Positions 10,576 through 25,500 of a stretch of 64,000 nt of DNA are shown here, in pieces. Origin of the DNA: Chaunax sp. Z400 (taxonomy: Eukaryota > Chordata > Actinopteri > Lophiiformes > Chaunacidae); contig CM075203.1 of the NCBI GenBank assembly GCA_037577475.1, forward strand, positions 7,015,501-7,079,500, in the 5' to 3' direction. The notes under the pieces are model-generated. The model saw nothing but the letters and a program-made list of their open reading frames with translations, did not search any database and was not told where the DNA came from. Each line of letters begins with the position of its first letter. Positions within the stretch are counted from its first letter, which is position 1. Made by a program: the position numbers and the translations under genes.

Positions 10576-13500
10576 GTAAGAGCTGACATTACGGAGAGAC
10601 ATGTTTGTGCGCGACACACAGCTGTTTATATCGGCTCTGACTTACAGAGTCAAAGCAGCAATTTGTCGCCTGTGTGTCGGCTCACAGCGACCAGTCATTC
10701 CCGCGACGGGCTCTCGCTGCTCAGCTGGTTTGATTTGAACGGGCTGTCAGTGTAGGTCACAGTTGCAGTGTGAACGATGTGTGATTGATTGAACTCATCA
10801 GGGAGGAGCGTGTCCGTACTCAGATGAGGAAGGAGCGGACATGGTACCCAGGGAGGAGGGATGCTGTTGGCTGACCAATAAAGGCATAGGGCCGCCCCCG
10901 GGCACCCTGCAGGGGGGGGGGCACTAACCAGTGGATCCTAGACTCTTGGGGGGCCCAAGGAAAAGAAGCCCATCGCCTCCTTGTGTTTGTTGTTGTTCTT
11001 TTTTCATGAAGCTTCAGGAGGTGTCCAACTTAATGACATTTAGCTCATACTTTTGCTAGAAGGGGCCACACTTGTGCCAATATGAGTGGCTATTTGGGTT
11101 TCGGGGCCCCCCCCTTTCCCAAACCCTAATGCATCTTGCATGATTTGCCTGTCCTGGGTGTGCCCCTGCCACTAACATCACCTAAATTTGTTGCAGTGTC
11201 ATGGCCATAAATGACACTTTGTGAGTCTATGGGAAGGAGGCTCCCCACCTCTCGCTCCACCCCTGGGGAGGCTAGCTACACCTAATGAGTGTAGAAAGGA
11301 TTGTAATACCGACAGACATAAGTTCAGTATAGGTTATATATCCCCATTGACTGAATGACTTTTGCTTTTTTGTGTCAACCTACAAAAATCCTTTTTTTTA
11401 TTATCTTGGAAGTTAAAGTAGTGCAACACATATTGTATCATTCAAACATAGCGACACGTCACAGTTGATGAATGTAGAAGTGATTAATCCTATACTAAAT
11501 CCTGACTGCACGAGCCTACATCAGATGGTTTGGAAATGTAAGCGTACTTTAGATTAATGTGCTTAGGTTTATGTGATTTATTTGATATCGGTGTGTTTGT
11601 TTTTCCTGTGAGGCTTGACGGTACAGATAAATCTAGAGTTTGTTTATCTCTCAGTGAGGACCTGAGGCTAAATAAATTATCCTCAAAAAACACATGGTCC
11701 ATTTTTGTTCCCATAGTTAAAAAAACAACAACTTCTACATGCCTCTTGTTTCATGAAGCAAAGTGCAACTTGATACTTGATCCTTGTATCTTTACTATGA
11801 AAGTTTACGTCACTGTTATTGTTGAACCTTCAGGCTAGATTGGACTGCACAGCAAAGCCAAGTTCCACTTGAATAGGTGTTTCTACAGCTTAGTTCTCAA
11901 TAGGTGTTGTTAAGTCTTTGTCTGCTCTTTGTCTATTTGTCAACCACACCCTTAACTTGCAACTGAAAGTCAATGTCAACACTGCACCTTCATGTGTTTA
12001 ACCCATTGTTCAATCGTAATTGTTGCGTATCTTCAAAACAGAATCGTTGCAGTGTTTCTGTCTGCTCAGTCAATATCTACTGGTCAAACAAAAATCAGCT
12101 TTATTTGTAGCCTGTCCCTGCCTGAAGAACTTGCTCAACTCATCTTGTAAAGCATTGCTGAAGTGCTGTAAATGCACGACGACCTGTTTGTTTTGCTTGG
12201 CTGATGGCAGTAACTATGCTGAAAGGATTTTATGTCAAGCTCACCCACACTCAGATTGCAGGCAGACCAATAGAAATCAATAATAAAATGGTATCACTGC
12301 AGTTAATGCCCCCCCCCCCAAAAAAAGTGGACTTGGCAGAGGTTGCAGAAATCCCTGGAGGATGTGGGCCCGTTATGAAAAATTACTGGAATTTTACCCT
12401 CCCGCAGCTCAAATCTGAAATACACTTTAACAGATATAACCAGCCGATTATTTTGTATTTGAATAAACATAAAAAATGATTGTGTGTGTAAGACCTGGTG
12501 CTTGTTTATTCAGCCTCATATGCCTGAGAGCCGGAGCACCAGAGCTCAGTGAGGCAGAACATCCCGGTAATGAGTTCTAACCTGTATCATAAGAAGCAGA
12601 ACAGCAGGGGCAATTAGTCATATTTAGAGGGTAGAGCCTCCAACATAATGCCTCACTGCTGGCCACACAGGTAATTGGTCATATTTCCTCCATGACCTTG
12701 ATAGCCTGCATCATTTATCGAAGTTTGCACATTCCTTATGTCGCACAGGTGAGGAACCTGCAACCTTTTTATGAACGTTTAGTCCTGCGTATGGTTTATG
12801 TGCAATACCTGAATGCTATTTTTTGACATGCTTTAATTTCAGGGGTTTTGTCCGTAATAATGAAATGATATAGAGCTGACTTAACTTTATTCAGCCATGT
12901 AAAAAAGTGTAATGCTTTTCAAGAGAGACCTCACCAAACATTCATCAGCTTTATCAATTTGCACATTGTCCGGTGGTTAAAGGGAGAATTTTTCTTCACT
13001 GCATCCAGCCTGACATAAATCTGCCACGTAACCCGTCTATAAAACCTCAACATGTTTCTCTATATCTATATCTCTATATCTGTGCATACTTGAGGAAAAA
13101 TGGTGGTTGCAGCAGATTAATTATTGTTTAGTTTAAGCGACAAAAACACTTGTTTAAGGTGAGAAGGAGAATGTTGATCCAGGGCTGTGACAGGGCACAA
13201 ACTCTGATGTGCTAGACGCACACTCTGAAGTATGAAATCGTTACTTGTGGATGTAATTCTGTGAGATACGCGTCGAGTCTTCGGACACACGATGATGTGT
13301 ATGACTGAAGTGCTCTGTCCAAAAGTCCAGAGGGTGTATCCTTGGATTCAGCCATGTGTGCGCCTACACTGTCCAATAATGTTAAAGAAGCTGTAGCACA
13401 AGAACAGATATCCTTATGGTCATCATCCAAATGGGGGAATATTTTTTACACAGAGTTAAGTCTTTGCTCTGTCCTCCATGAATCTCACCATCAAACCTTT

Positions 13501-16500
13501 TCTGCTCCCAGCAACAGCGACTTGCCCAACAAATCAAACCGTGTCGCAGAGAGGAGCAGAGGTCTGCGACCGCGTCAGGGGCACCGCGGGGGAAGCACAT
13601 CCCCTTTCCCTCCCTCCTGTTGTCACACTGTCATATACAGCCTAATAAGCATGGCTGGTTACACAAGTTCCTCCTCAGGTTTCACCGAAGGGAGACTGAG
13701 AGTAGCAACAAAGCCCAGTGTCAACAGCAGAAAGCCACAAGAACCATTGGTCACAGGTTCGTCCATCAACAAGAAAGTGTCCTGTAGCCCAGAATACGGC
13801 AAGGGAAACAATACTGCATGAAATAAATGACCTAAAATAATGAAGCCATTACAGGCATGCCTGTTAGATTTACTGTGCTCTCTTCAATCAATCACCAATG
13901 CCAATGGACTTGACAGCCGATAATGGTTTTAGCAAATTATACAAGCAATACTTTCTGGAGTTTTGTTGCCTGCAGCCTGAGCACTCTTCGGTGACAATAA
14001 GAAAAGAATCATCAGCCTGTCGATGGAGATTAGAAACCCATTTCCGATACCTTGACATTCTTCAGCTTTCTTTTCTGATTCTGATTTCCTGCTTTCAAGG
14101 AGGAAACATGTTTTGATTAAGAGACTTTTCTGTCCAAGGTAAAAAAAAACAACAACAAAAAAACCTCTTTCGTTTATCAGCAGCACAAAACTGTGAATGA
14201 AAAGATGTGTTAAAAATACCCTGCAACACAGAAGTTAGTGAGCCAAAAGAGGATTAGGTCTGTCCCCTTCATGCCCCGACCTCGCTGTGCTCATAGAGTT
14301 TCCCATTTTCATTCAGTCACACAGTTTACGCAGCATTACGCGGGATTAATGGTTGCGGCCCGACTGTTTTAGAAATGAATTTAACTGTGTCTGAACCTCT
14401 CTTGACCTATATCCTTAACTGGAGCAATGCAGCAATGTTGTCCTAAAGGGAGATGCATCATTAGTTTTAGGATGCTCAGGTGCACTTTTTCTGCACAGAG
14501 TGAAACTATAATGACACACAGGCTGCTAAAAAAAAGACAGAAAAAAATAGATAAATATACCCAAGATTCGAATTTTATTCCCTTTGCTGCCATCAAAATG
14601 AAATCCTTGTTCCGAGATGAAAATGTAAATGGAGAGAGTAAATATTTAATGTTTATTTAATGAGAAAAACAACACAGTTAAATTATATACACCTCTGGAA
14701 TGCTAAACTAGTATAGTCTGCACATGTGGCTGCACATTATAAAATCCAAAATTTTCATTTGACAATGCTTGAGACTGGTAATCAGACTTGACTCGTCACT
14801 TTCGCTTATCTTCATTATTCAGACAATACATTCAAGTCTGCTCATTAATGTTGGGGAGACACGGCAATTTTGCTTTAATGAATCAATAGTCAGTGACTAT
14901 CTGTCCTCTCCACGTCCTTTTCGGTGAATATGGAAGCTGCGGTTTGCATTTGAAAGGAGGTCTTACCTTAATGTTTGTAGGTTGACTCAGCAAGCTGTAT
15001 TGATTTCACTTGTCATTATTTTTGAGTCAGGAAGTTTTCTCGCCTTGGCACAGGAAGATGACGTATTCATTTTTAATCTGGGGTGCAAAACTCCAATGGG
15101 AGTCGTCATAGCCGCTCAATCCAGCCTTGAATCTTCAGCTGTCCCAGAAACCACTCTAGACGCACAATACTGTTGTCATTACCCTGCTGACAACCCATCA
15201 ATGCTGAGCTGAAGTGTTTTGATCTTAAAAAGAGATTTCCCCCATTGGGCTTCCTGTGGGGTACAAATTAGGAGCTCCTGTCTTGCATACACATCAGATT
15301 AGTGCAACTGCTTCCACAGAGGCAAACATACAATATATTATGATCTTTTTTTTTTCTAAACTGTGGGACCATTCATTTTGAGAGATAATGAACCCATTTG
15401 TCAAACATGGTGCTGCATGTGAGTGCATGTGTGCTAACACCAGCAACATCCTCAGGATTTGATAATTGATTGCACTGTTTGTGGCACATAATTAGTATTC
15501 ATAGCGAGGCGATTTCACGCACAGAATAAAGAGGGGAATAAACTGTCCTGGGAGCTAAATGAAATCATTTAGGCTACTATTAATGGTAGCCTGGTGTCTG
15601 TGTGGCTGACACAAGATGCTCAGGGTGAAAAGGTGAAGAGCTACCCTGACATGGTTAACATTTTGTGTGATGCATCACTTTGCTCCTCTGAGGTGCATCA
15701 TTGTGTGGTGAATGTATGAAAAGGTGATGTGTAGGTGTATGTGGGCTCATCTGTCTACCTGTCCAAGCCATTAATCATAATGAGAGGCTGTTAATGAGGA
15801 AATCCTGCAAGCAGTTTAATATTATATATAAAGCCTAGTTTAATATTGTGGGAAATAAGCATTTTTGCCGTCCTTTAGAGAATGAGATTAGGGGATGTCA
15901 AGATTTGGTTATCTTAGCTCAGCATAAGGGCCGGAAAAAAGGGAAACAGCTAGCCTGGCACTGTCCAAAGTGCAAAAACATGTCACTAACAATTATCTTT
16001 CACACAGGAGACCAGTGTTTATGTCCCTGCTGAAACCCAAAGTCAGCGTTGACCCATTCAAAGGGGTTAAAGAATGGAGGGACTAGTAAATGTTGTTGTT
16101 CAAGGCTTCAAATGAATGACACTGCTGTTGTTTTTTTAATACACTGTTTGCTATTCATAGCAGGTTATTTTGCCAATAGGACAGTCGTGCGAAAAATCTC
16201 AGCCGCTCTGCTCTGAAGTCTTTGGCTGTGACCTAAAGATGCAGAGCAGGTTTTTATGGAATCACTGAAAGTTCACATGAAGACGTGGGTGTCCGCATTC
16301 TTTTGGTCACTTAGTGTATTCAATACCGACATGCATGAAGTAGACGGGCAGCCGAGGCAACAAGTTGTTAGTTCCCTACAAGTCCTGTATGTGTGTGACC
16401 ACATGGCATCCTCTGACACGCCTATGTTGGCATGGCAGCCGGGGTCCCTCAGTTCTGTTGTCGCTGACATCAGTCACTCAGTCACAGACACACTCCACCT

Positions 16501-19500
16501 TTCCTGTGTGAACACTCCTGGAAACATTAGCTCAGCTGTGACAGGGTCCCACCTCACTTTTAAAAAAACAGACTGCGGCCGCTGTGGCCTATTACGACAC
16601 CCTCAGCTGAAACACGAGTGCTTCACCATCAGAGCCTGAACAGAACAGGAAATTACGTCACAAGAGGGGGAGTAACACTCCCAAAGCTCCTGCAATGTTT
16701 TCGTTCTTGTAATGGGCACTAACTGGGAGGCTCTTATGGTATATGAGCTCCACTCAAGTGACCGCATGTGATGCAGGCATGCTGATGTCTCTTTCAGAGC
16801 TGTCAGGATGAGTGTAGCCAACCTGCCGAAGGGGGACCCCAGAGAAAACACATCACGTCAACAGTCTGTCTTCTCCTGATGCAAACTGAAGTGCTCGTGT
16901 TGATGAGGGATGGTCCGAGGCGACCACGGGTAAAGATTTCCAAGCTGTGATGGAGTTCTGCTTCGGGAGACACCCTAGATCTGTTTCCGTTCATTAGCCA
17001 GGTCGCAAGTTGTCAGTAGGGGAATAAGTGCTCTGACCTTTTCTTCAAGGTGAGCTAACTTGTATTGTTATAAGGCACAAAAAGCATTCTCACCAATTAA
17101 AGTGCTGGAAATGGACAATGGAAATGAAAAAGGTTGTTATTCTATTCTTCCACCATCCATCCATCCATCCATCCAACCATCCATGCACCCTTCCTCTGCT
17201 TATCTGGACTGGGTCCTGGTGGCAGCAAGCGAAGCGATTTTCTTCTCCTCAGAAACATTTTTCCAGCTCCTCCTTGGGTATTCTGAGGTGTTCCTAGGCA
17301 GTGACTTCTGGGTCTGCCCCGGGTCCAGAAAAGCATCGAATATAGGCACAGGGGAGATATCCTAAGAAGATGCCCGCATCCTGAATTTGACTTTACATTG
17401 AAAGGAGCCTGTACTCTGAGGTTACTCCGGATTTCTCACCCCATCCCTAAGGCTGAGCCAAGACAGCATAACGGAGGACACTCATTTTGGTGGCTCATAT
17501 CCACGATGTCATTTTGATGGTCACTACCCAGAGCTCATGACCATATGTGAGGGTTTGAACATAGTAAATCAAAAGCTTCGTCTTCCAGTTTAGCTCCCTC
17601 TTCACCACAGTGGTCTGGTTCAATGTCCACATAATGGCACCGCACCAGTCCACGTGTCCATCCCACCATCCATTTTACTGCCACTCATGACCAAGAACCT
17701 GTGATCCCATTTTTCATTTTGAATTCTAATAAACTATTTTGAAAGCTTAACAAAATTCTCAAATTATATATTGTGATAAATATTGATTTTTTATCAATAT
17801 TGAAAAGGTTTTTGTCATCGTATTTTTTTTGTTTTTTTTTGCCATATTGCCCAGCCCTATATGCAGGTGTTCTAATCTAAAACATTAGCAGCAGCGCCTG
17901 TGGCACACAGCTCAAGGAGGCAACTAAGGTACTTTAAAACACTTGATGCCCGATTGCTGCAATTAGCATCCAAAATCATACGTCCTCCTATAGAGTCAGA
18001 ACTCTGAACACACAGACAGAACACAAATATTTTTACATTCAGTTTGAGAGATAGAGCTCTAGAGCAACTGCTCTTGGGTGCATTGCAAAAATGAAATGCT
18101 AAGTTAATTTGGCACACTTTTAATGGTGCCAATTTGCCAAAATGTTAACAAATATATGCTTAATTGTAGCCCACACCCAGCTCTGGATTCCGTCGAGTAA
18201 AACGGAGTCCTTTGTTGTCGAGCGCATCGGAGACGCCGTGGTGAAAATCTCCCATTAAGCTTTTCTCACATCCAACAATGAAGCTCAGAGCAGACGGTCT
18301 GAAATGATCGGTTCAGTTGATGGAGTAGAGAAGCCATCCTCGTTATTTACACATTATCCTGTGTAACTGGCTCTCTCAGCCAGACTCATTAATTTCCCCC
18401 TCTAATGAGAGAGATATTTTACTCCTCTATTGTTACTCCTCTCTGCCTCAGCTCACCGGACTTAAGGCAGATTTGTCACCTCCTCCAGAGGCCTGTACAG
18501 CCTTTCAATGGAGTGTGATTGAGACGAGCCATTTCAGATGCAGGGGACTGCTGCATCAGGCGATGTTTCAATTTTCTGGGTTGATTTTTTTTTTTTTTTC
18601 CCCAATCTACCCTGGAACAATTCATTAAATGATGAAGACTCATCATCTCAGATACTGCAGAAATTACATCATATTGTTTCAGATTGACAGACTAATACAG
18701 GCAGCCAAATGAAACGCTTTTCCCAAGTCTGCATGCAGATTTGTTTGTGTAATGTCCTGTAGCATTAATATTATTTCAATACAGCAGAATGATTATGTAG
18801 AAAATGAATGTCTCCTGTCAACAACAATCAACACTGGTCATCTAGAAGCTCCAAATTGTCCACAGTTAACTAATCATGAAATCACCAAACATGTAAATCT
18901 GATTCAGTGCGAGATATGAAGGAAAATTTTAAATGGTAACTTGGGTTCTTTACATAATTCCGCTAAAGTTGAATCTGTCTGACTATGTGATCCACATGTA
19001 ATCACATAGAAATGCCCTGATCCCCTGTGTGAAGGTGTGGTCACGGCAGAGAGCAGCCGCACTCACTTCTTCTACTGTAACGGTTGCCTTGTTGCCACCA
19101 CTCCTATCTATGACAGTTAAAATTTAATGGGAAGTCAAACCTTCGGAGCTCAGGTGTCCGTCAATGCCTCACCAACTGCGGTGTGAGATGAGGGGCAGGG
19201 GTGAAGAGGACAACTTAACATGCAAAAGGAGGGAACATTGTCTGCATCTTGTCTGGCTGCTGTGATGGATAAGATGTGACAGTCATGTCCTGCTGCTGGA
19301 AATACTAGGGTCAAGTTCATTTTGATTTATGTGGTGCCAAATCATGGAGTTATTCTTCTATGCATCATTCTTTTCATCACGAGGGTTCATTTCTATAGTG
19401 TATCTGCAGCACTATCAACGGGATGATCAATTTGAGAGGGACTAAAGTTAGCATGAGTGAATCAAGCACTGTTTGATTTGCATCCTTTAGCTCCAGCTTA

Positions 19501-22500
19501 ATCACATCTAGTGAAGAAAGCTGACATGTAATTGAATGATAGAAATTCAGATGTTATCAAATAGTGGTCCGATAGAAGAGGATTTTGTGGAAAGACTATC
19601 AAACGTTCAAATTTCAAAGCCATGTCAGAACAAGGTCGAGGATGTGATTAAAACAGTGAGTGGGTTTCTGTTAACAGAAGCCAGAGTCTAATAATAATAA
19701 TGTAACAAGGCTGTTGTTTCCATGAATATTAAAATCACGTCTAATAATTAACAATCAAAAATCAGAGCCTTTCCTCCTCTGCAGGGCCTCTTCATTCTGC
19801 ACACCTCATAAACTGTAATAACATGCTAATCTGCTAACTGAGCATTTCAGCCCAAACCACAGTCATTGAGTGTTATTTTTGGCCAGAAGTGGGTTGAACA
19901 GAGCTCATTGTCCTCATATAAAATGCTAATAGATTCTGCTCCTTTTGGACGTTTGTTGCTCTTAATGCAAATAAGTAAACTAGATAAAGTGGGACAGATT
20001 CAAAAATGCAGTTATCTTTAATCTGGATGTGGCTCAGTTTTGCTGTTAAATTCCTATTTTATTTAATGAGTTTGCCTCAATCTAAAATACCTTCTGTTGT
20101 CGCTCCTCATAACTTGCTTTTTGGGAAATGAGTGGCACCGATATGGTTGTCTGATAACTTATGCAAATAATGACTTTGTATCAGGCACTATTGCTTCATT
20201 TTCAGTAACTGAGTCATTGAATTTGCCTGGTGAAACGGTTACCATGGCTGCATTATAGACATAAAACATTTATCGAATATGTAGTTTACCATCGAAGAGA
20301 ACATGTTTTTTTTTTTTAGCAGCAGCTCGTCCCCTGGCTATGTAGGGGTGGGGGGTAGAAATCCATATAAGTATATTTATATATAAATAGTCTGTAGTTC
20401 TACCTTGACACCAACTACACCCCTGTACATGTCAAATGAAAATTCAAATTTTGTTGCAGGAGAATGTAGGAATTTTATTTTTCAACTGACTACATTAAGA
20501 AAATAACCATAGTTGTCATAAGCAGATACTGCAGACAACAAAAGTTTAAGATCATTGGAATTAGATGTAAAAATAAAAAAACAAACAAATACTAATACTT
20601 GCAGCTTCATCCAATACCTACAATCCCGTCTGGTAATGGCGTTTGTTTCAGGAATTTGTGGAAATGCAGGACTTTGGGGCACTAGTGGAAAAAATTAGAG
20701 TGTATCTTTAAAAACCTTCTGGCTTTACCTTCTTAGAAAACAACTACCCGAACCACGTCTCTCTGGTTTTGCTCCTTAAAACAATCTGTTACTGTTTCAC
20801 AACAGCCCAGCATCGTCAAGAAGTGCTCCGCAGGGACGTTTAACTGCATTCCCAAATTCTGCTATCCCTCTCCCTGCCTGCAGATTTAAAAAATGCAGCA
20901 GAGGACAACCACTGTCTGGTGGGGTGGCCTCGTTGCGATGTAGTGTGTGACGTGGGAGGTAAGAAGACACCGACACCTCGACAGTATGACCGACTGACCA
21001 CCGCTGAGTGCAGCAGAAACAGCCAGCTGGTAGTCAGGGCTGACCAGTCAATGCTTGCTGTCAGACTCTCTGTGCGGGAAACAGATATTTTACCGGAGTT
21101 TTGACAGTCAGAAGCAGATTCGTGACCGTTTGTTAAATGTTTCTGTGTGATTACTGTGTTGTAGCTCAGCTAGCAGCTCTGAGAGGCTCAGACACTGCCT
21201 CTGGTTTATATTTGTCTGTTAGGGACCGTCAGTATGTACATGTAGCCCTGCTGCTTATCATGGGATCATCCTCAAGGGAAAGAACACAGCTCGTCTGTAA
21301 TTCTGCAGCTCTCAAAAGCACAAGTCTGATCCACTGCACCAAAAATAAGAGATATAAAAGCAGAGGGTTAGCAAAAAAAAAAAAATAGTTTAAATTCCTG
21401 TGAATGAGTCTTGATCAGCATCTGAAAATGAACATGGTTTCACTCCCTCTTATAGACAGACGCTGCCCAGATTTGATTAAAGGGCATTAAAATATATTTT
21501 TTTATTATAGAAATTTCATGACAAAGCAGAAAAGTCCCAAAACGGTTGCCTCAGTGTCAGCATTGGCTGCTTTGAAACCAATAAAACCAATAAAAATGCA
21601 GATTTTTTAAAATACTTTTGGGGAAAAAAAGTCAATATTTACACCAGCATTGATGTTTTTCATCAAATCACAGTCATATAATATAGGTGACAGCTCAGAA
21701 CACATGTTTGAGGAAGCACAGACACCATGTCATGGGTTTTGGAGTAACTGGAGTAATTGAACTGCACCATGTAGTCAAATTCAGTTTGACAACAGACAGA
21801 CAAGCTGTTCCAGTGTGATCAGGAATTTCATCACATAGCTGATGACACACCTCCCCCCCGCCCAGGAGTGTGTTTTTAACCTCAGACAGACGTGCATCAC
21901 TCCATGTGGACTCCTGTCTGTGTGACTTGCTTGTTTTTCCCGGTGTTCCTACGGCAGTATGAACTCTTCTTACTCTCTCTGCAAAAATAAGTTTTGTAGG
22001 GGAGCAATCAGCAGAGCAACTCTGATAAGACGGCTTAGTGAGTACACAAAGATGTCACTGATAACACGATGCCAGAATAACGAGCCACCACACAACAGGG
22101 GTGCAGTCAGCCTGCATCCTACTTCTTCCTGAGCCGCAGAAATTGATTTGACTCTGTCATTTAGTCTGGCATTGCAACTTAACGCCAAAGAAAGACTGTT
22201 CTTATACACAGCTGGGTACTGAATGGGGGAAATGTTTGGATCTTAACCGGTTTGATCAGTGAGTAAATGGCTTAAATGAGGGGATAAAACAAAAAAAAGC
22301 TTTACACACATCTGAAAATATTATGGTGACACCATGACCCACGCTACTCTACCTTTTGGTATGATGATGACGTTTTCTCACGTAGTCGATAATCCTTCAG
22401 GGAGGGGCTACATGAGGAATGTCATCATCAAAAGCCAAGCCAATCAGAGGCAGAGCAGGATGGGGTCATCGCGTTGCATAAAATTCATAAAATTGCTGGG

Positions 22501-25500
22501 CAGAGGAGGGCTATGCTCTCTCGTTGTTTCTGTCACCTTCAGGTAAAAGTACCAAACATTTGCTGTCAAAAATCGCCTTTTGCATCATTGTAAATTGAGA
22601 CACTTTTAGGATTTAGACTGTCGGACCAAATAAATTACCTTCAATGAGCTAATGTTGAACATTTGTCATTTTATGTCATATCATAGACTAAGAGATCAAA
22701 TGATTCAAGACAAAATGAATACATAGGACATAAAAAGGCATGAAGACAATAGAACATGTATGGTTTAGAAAAACTAGATAAATAGATGCCAAAATTGAAT
22801 AAAGATGCCTTTTTAGTTTAGACTGCGTTGAAACTATCTTAAGACTCCTCCTAAAAGGAATTGAAATATGCACACTAGACTGTTGATTCACAGTAATCCA
22901 TGCAATCCAGTCACAGCATCCTGTTTGATTCATTGTAAATACAAAGAAGTTAAATGGACCTCGAAGAAGTAATTTGGCAGGAAGTCAGGAACTCAGCTGA
23001 GTCATACAAGGGAACTCCTACAGGAAACACCCCGACTTTACTCAGACGAGAAGACATTGTTGTCTGTTTAATGGACGGTTCAATTTCACATTGGAGTGTC
23101 ACGGTAGGCTGCGTTGGGGGTCGAAGCTTGTTGCTTCAGGGATCATAAAGACGAAGAAATACAATACGAGGAAGCTGGTTTGAGTAATAAATCTGTGGGT
23201 TTAAAGGCTTATCAGATGCAAAAAAATACAGCAAAGAAGTTTGTAATACAATGACTCAAGATTTACCGTACAACTGTGGGAAGTCAGCAACATTCATTTT
23301 CTCCCCTGCCGTGACTCTTCATATTATACATATAATCCATCGGCAATGTGTTTTTGCTCATCTGCAGATGTTTCTGCATGCCTCCTGAGTGCAGGCATCA
23401 GTTGGCGATATTAATGTCAAAATGCAGGTAATTGGCCTAATTAAATGACTATTGATCAGTCAATGATTACTGTAGATAGCAGAGATGACAGGAAATGAGG
23501 GGGGGCAGACATTCAGCAAAGGCTCAACCCCCAACGCAGTTCTTGACCACTTAGCCACAGGGGTGACCCTAGCATGTACTGCACAGAGACACTGTAACCC
23601 TGAAATACAGTAAAAATCTAGACGTTTGGTAATAAAGTAGACATTTAAATAATTTAAAACTTTACTTGACAAATCCTCAGACGAATACAATTTATTCTTG
23701 GTTTTCTTAAGTGTGGTTTTGGCTTGGAATTGAACCACCAAACAAATGCAAAATCATAATATTTTCTAAAGATACCCTGCTGTGAAATGAGACTTTATCC
23801 TCATTATTCACAGTGAAATTCTCCCATAAACTCCTTGTTTTCCTTTCAAGAATGACAATTTTGTGTTTCACTGATGCCCGTGCAGCTGCTGGCTTATAGA
23901 TACATGCTGTTTATCATGCCTAAAGGTTTCATGTTGCCCCATAAATCTCTTTGGGAGCCTTCTGTAATGGTGACAGCAGCTGATTTACTGACTCTGCGTA
24001 TCGTTATGAGTTGGCTTCAAGGTCTTTCTGTGTACATTAGGTTCTGCATCGCTGAGACGTTCAGTCATTATTGATGTGGGACGACTCTGAGGATGGCGGT
24101 TGTGATGACTGGGTGGGATTTTAGCATTCATCAGAAGGCTGTTTTCAGTCTGACGGTCAGGGAACTGACGGTTTATTGAAGTGATTACACGTTAAATCAT
24201 CATTTGATCGCAAAGACTTACATGTAGAACATTCAATCCCGAATCAATTTCTTCTCATAAAGTTTACTTATTTTCTGCGGCACCTTGTCCACGTCTGTTC
24301 AAAGATTTCCTCATGTGAGGGCTTCAGGCAGCTCCTCTGGCATGCTTAACAAAGGCCTGACCCAGTTTGTTGACTGGCTGAGTGGGTTTCTCTGTTTTTG
24401 GTTTCCTGTTTTTCCTCACATCCACTCAAAGTGCCCATCACGATAGTTTTAAGCAATAGTAGACAGATCCCTGAGGAACACCACATTCAAAAGTGCAAAG
24501 TTTTATAGAATTGATCCGATAATAAAATGTCATAAGACTGTTACTGTGCAGGGGAGGGAGAAGGTTTTGGGTATGAATTCAGACGTGGGGCCTTTCCGAG
24601 TGGAGTTTGCATGTTTTTGCCTCCAGATGCTCCTGCTTCCTTCTCATTCCAAACTTGTGCAATATTTGTGACTACATTGCCCATTGGTGTCAATGTGAGT
24701 GTGAATGGCTGTTTGACTCCCTATGGGTTGGCCCTCGGCAGGATGAACCCTGCAACCCTGCAGAGGATAAGACATCAGGCTGACAAATGACCCTGTTTCC
24801 AACTGAAAAAGAGGAGTTTGCTGGTGAATTTTTTTTAAATTTTTAAATTTTTAATGATTGGTCCACAGTCAGTCAGAGAGTAAGGGCCAGATTGGAATTG
24901 GACCCCTCTGATTGGTGAACGTTGTCCCCTGCAGCCTGAAATCAGGACAGTGCACTATTTGGAGGTGGAGAAAAAAATGTTAAATAGATACATGATTTTA
25001 AACATGTACAATTCAGGTTTGGCCTCCATCAATAATTTAACAATAATAGGGAAGCAAATAAAAACCCAGGTTGAATTTTAATGAAATAAAAGTTAGCATA
25101 ATTATATCAATAAATCCATGCTCGCTCTGCAGTCGCTCTATATCCCCCACTGGGTTCTGCCCCAATCTGAGAACCACTGATATGAACAAACTTAAAGTAA
25201 TTCCTGGACTGTATCATGTAGATTTTCACTCTCACCAGGCTCAGACTGTCTCGATGTCCTGCCAGCCTAAAGCTACAAGATGTCAGGTGATGACTCACAC
25301 AGCCAGGCTCCCCTCCTGTATCTCATCATGGCTGGGTTTAACATCTCGGGATGGATTGCTGCGCTGCAGCATAGCTGACTGAAGCTTTGATGAGTTTATC
25401 GAGTACATGGAAAATGTCAATTATGTAACACTGTAAAAAGCCGTTTGTCAAGCCTCACATTCTCATACATCAGAATATTAAACTGGCATTTACCCTACAG

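Noticed and set aside
13342..13821. 159-codon open frame in arhgap44 intron 1
   Set aside because: No domain, no flanking splice signals consistent with a gene, composition like surrounding intron; opposite-strand frames of similar size overlap it.
16256..16639. 127-codon open frame
   Set aside because: It begins in a Tc1-like terminus and has no homology that I can see.
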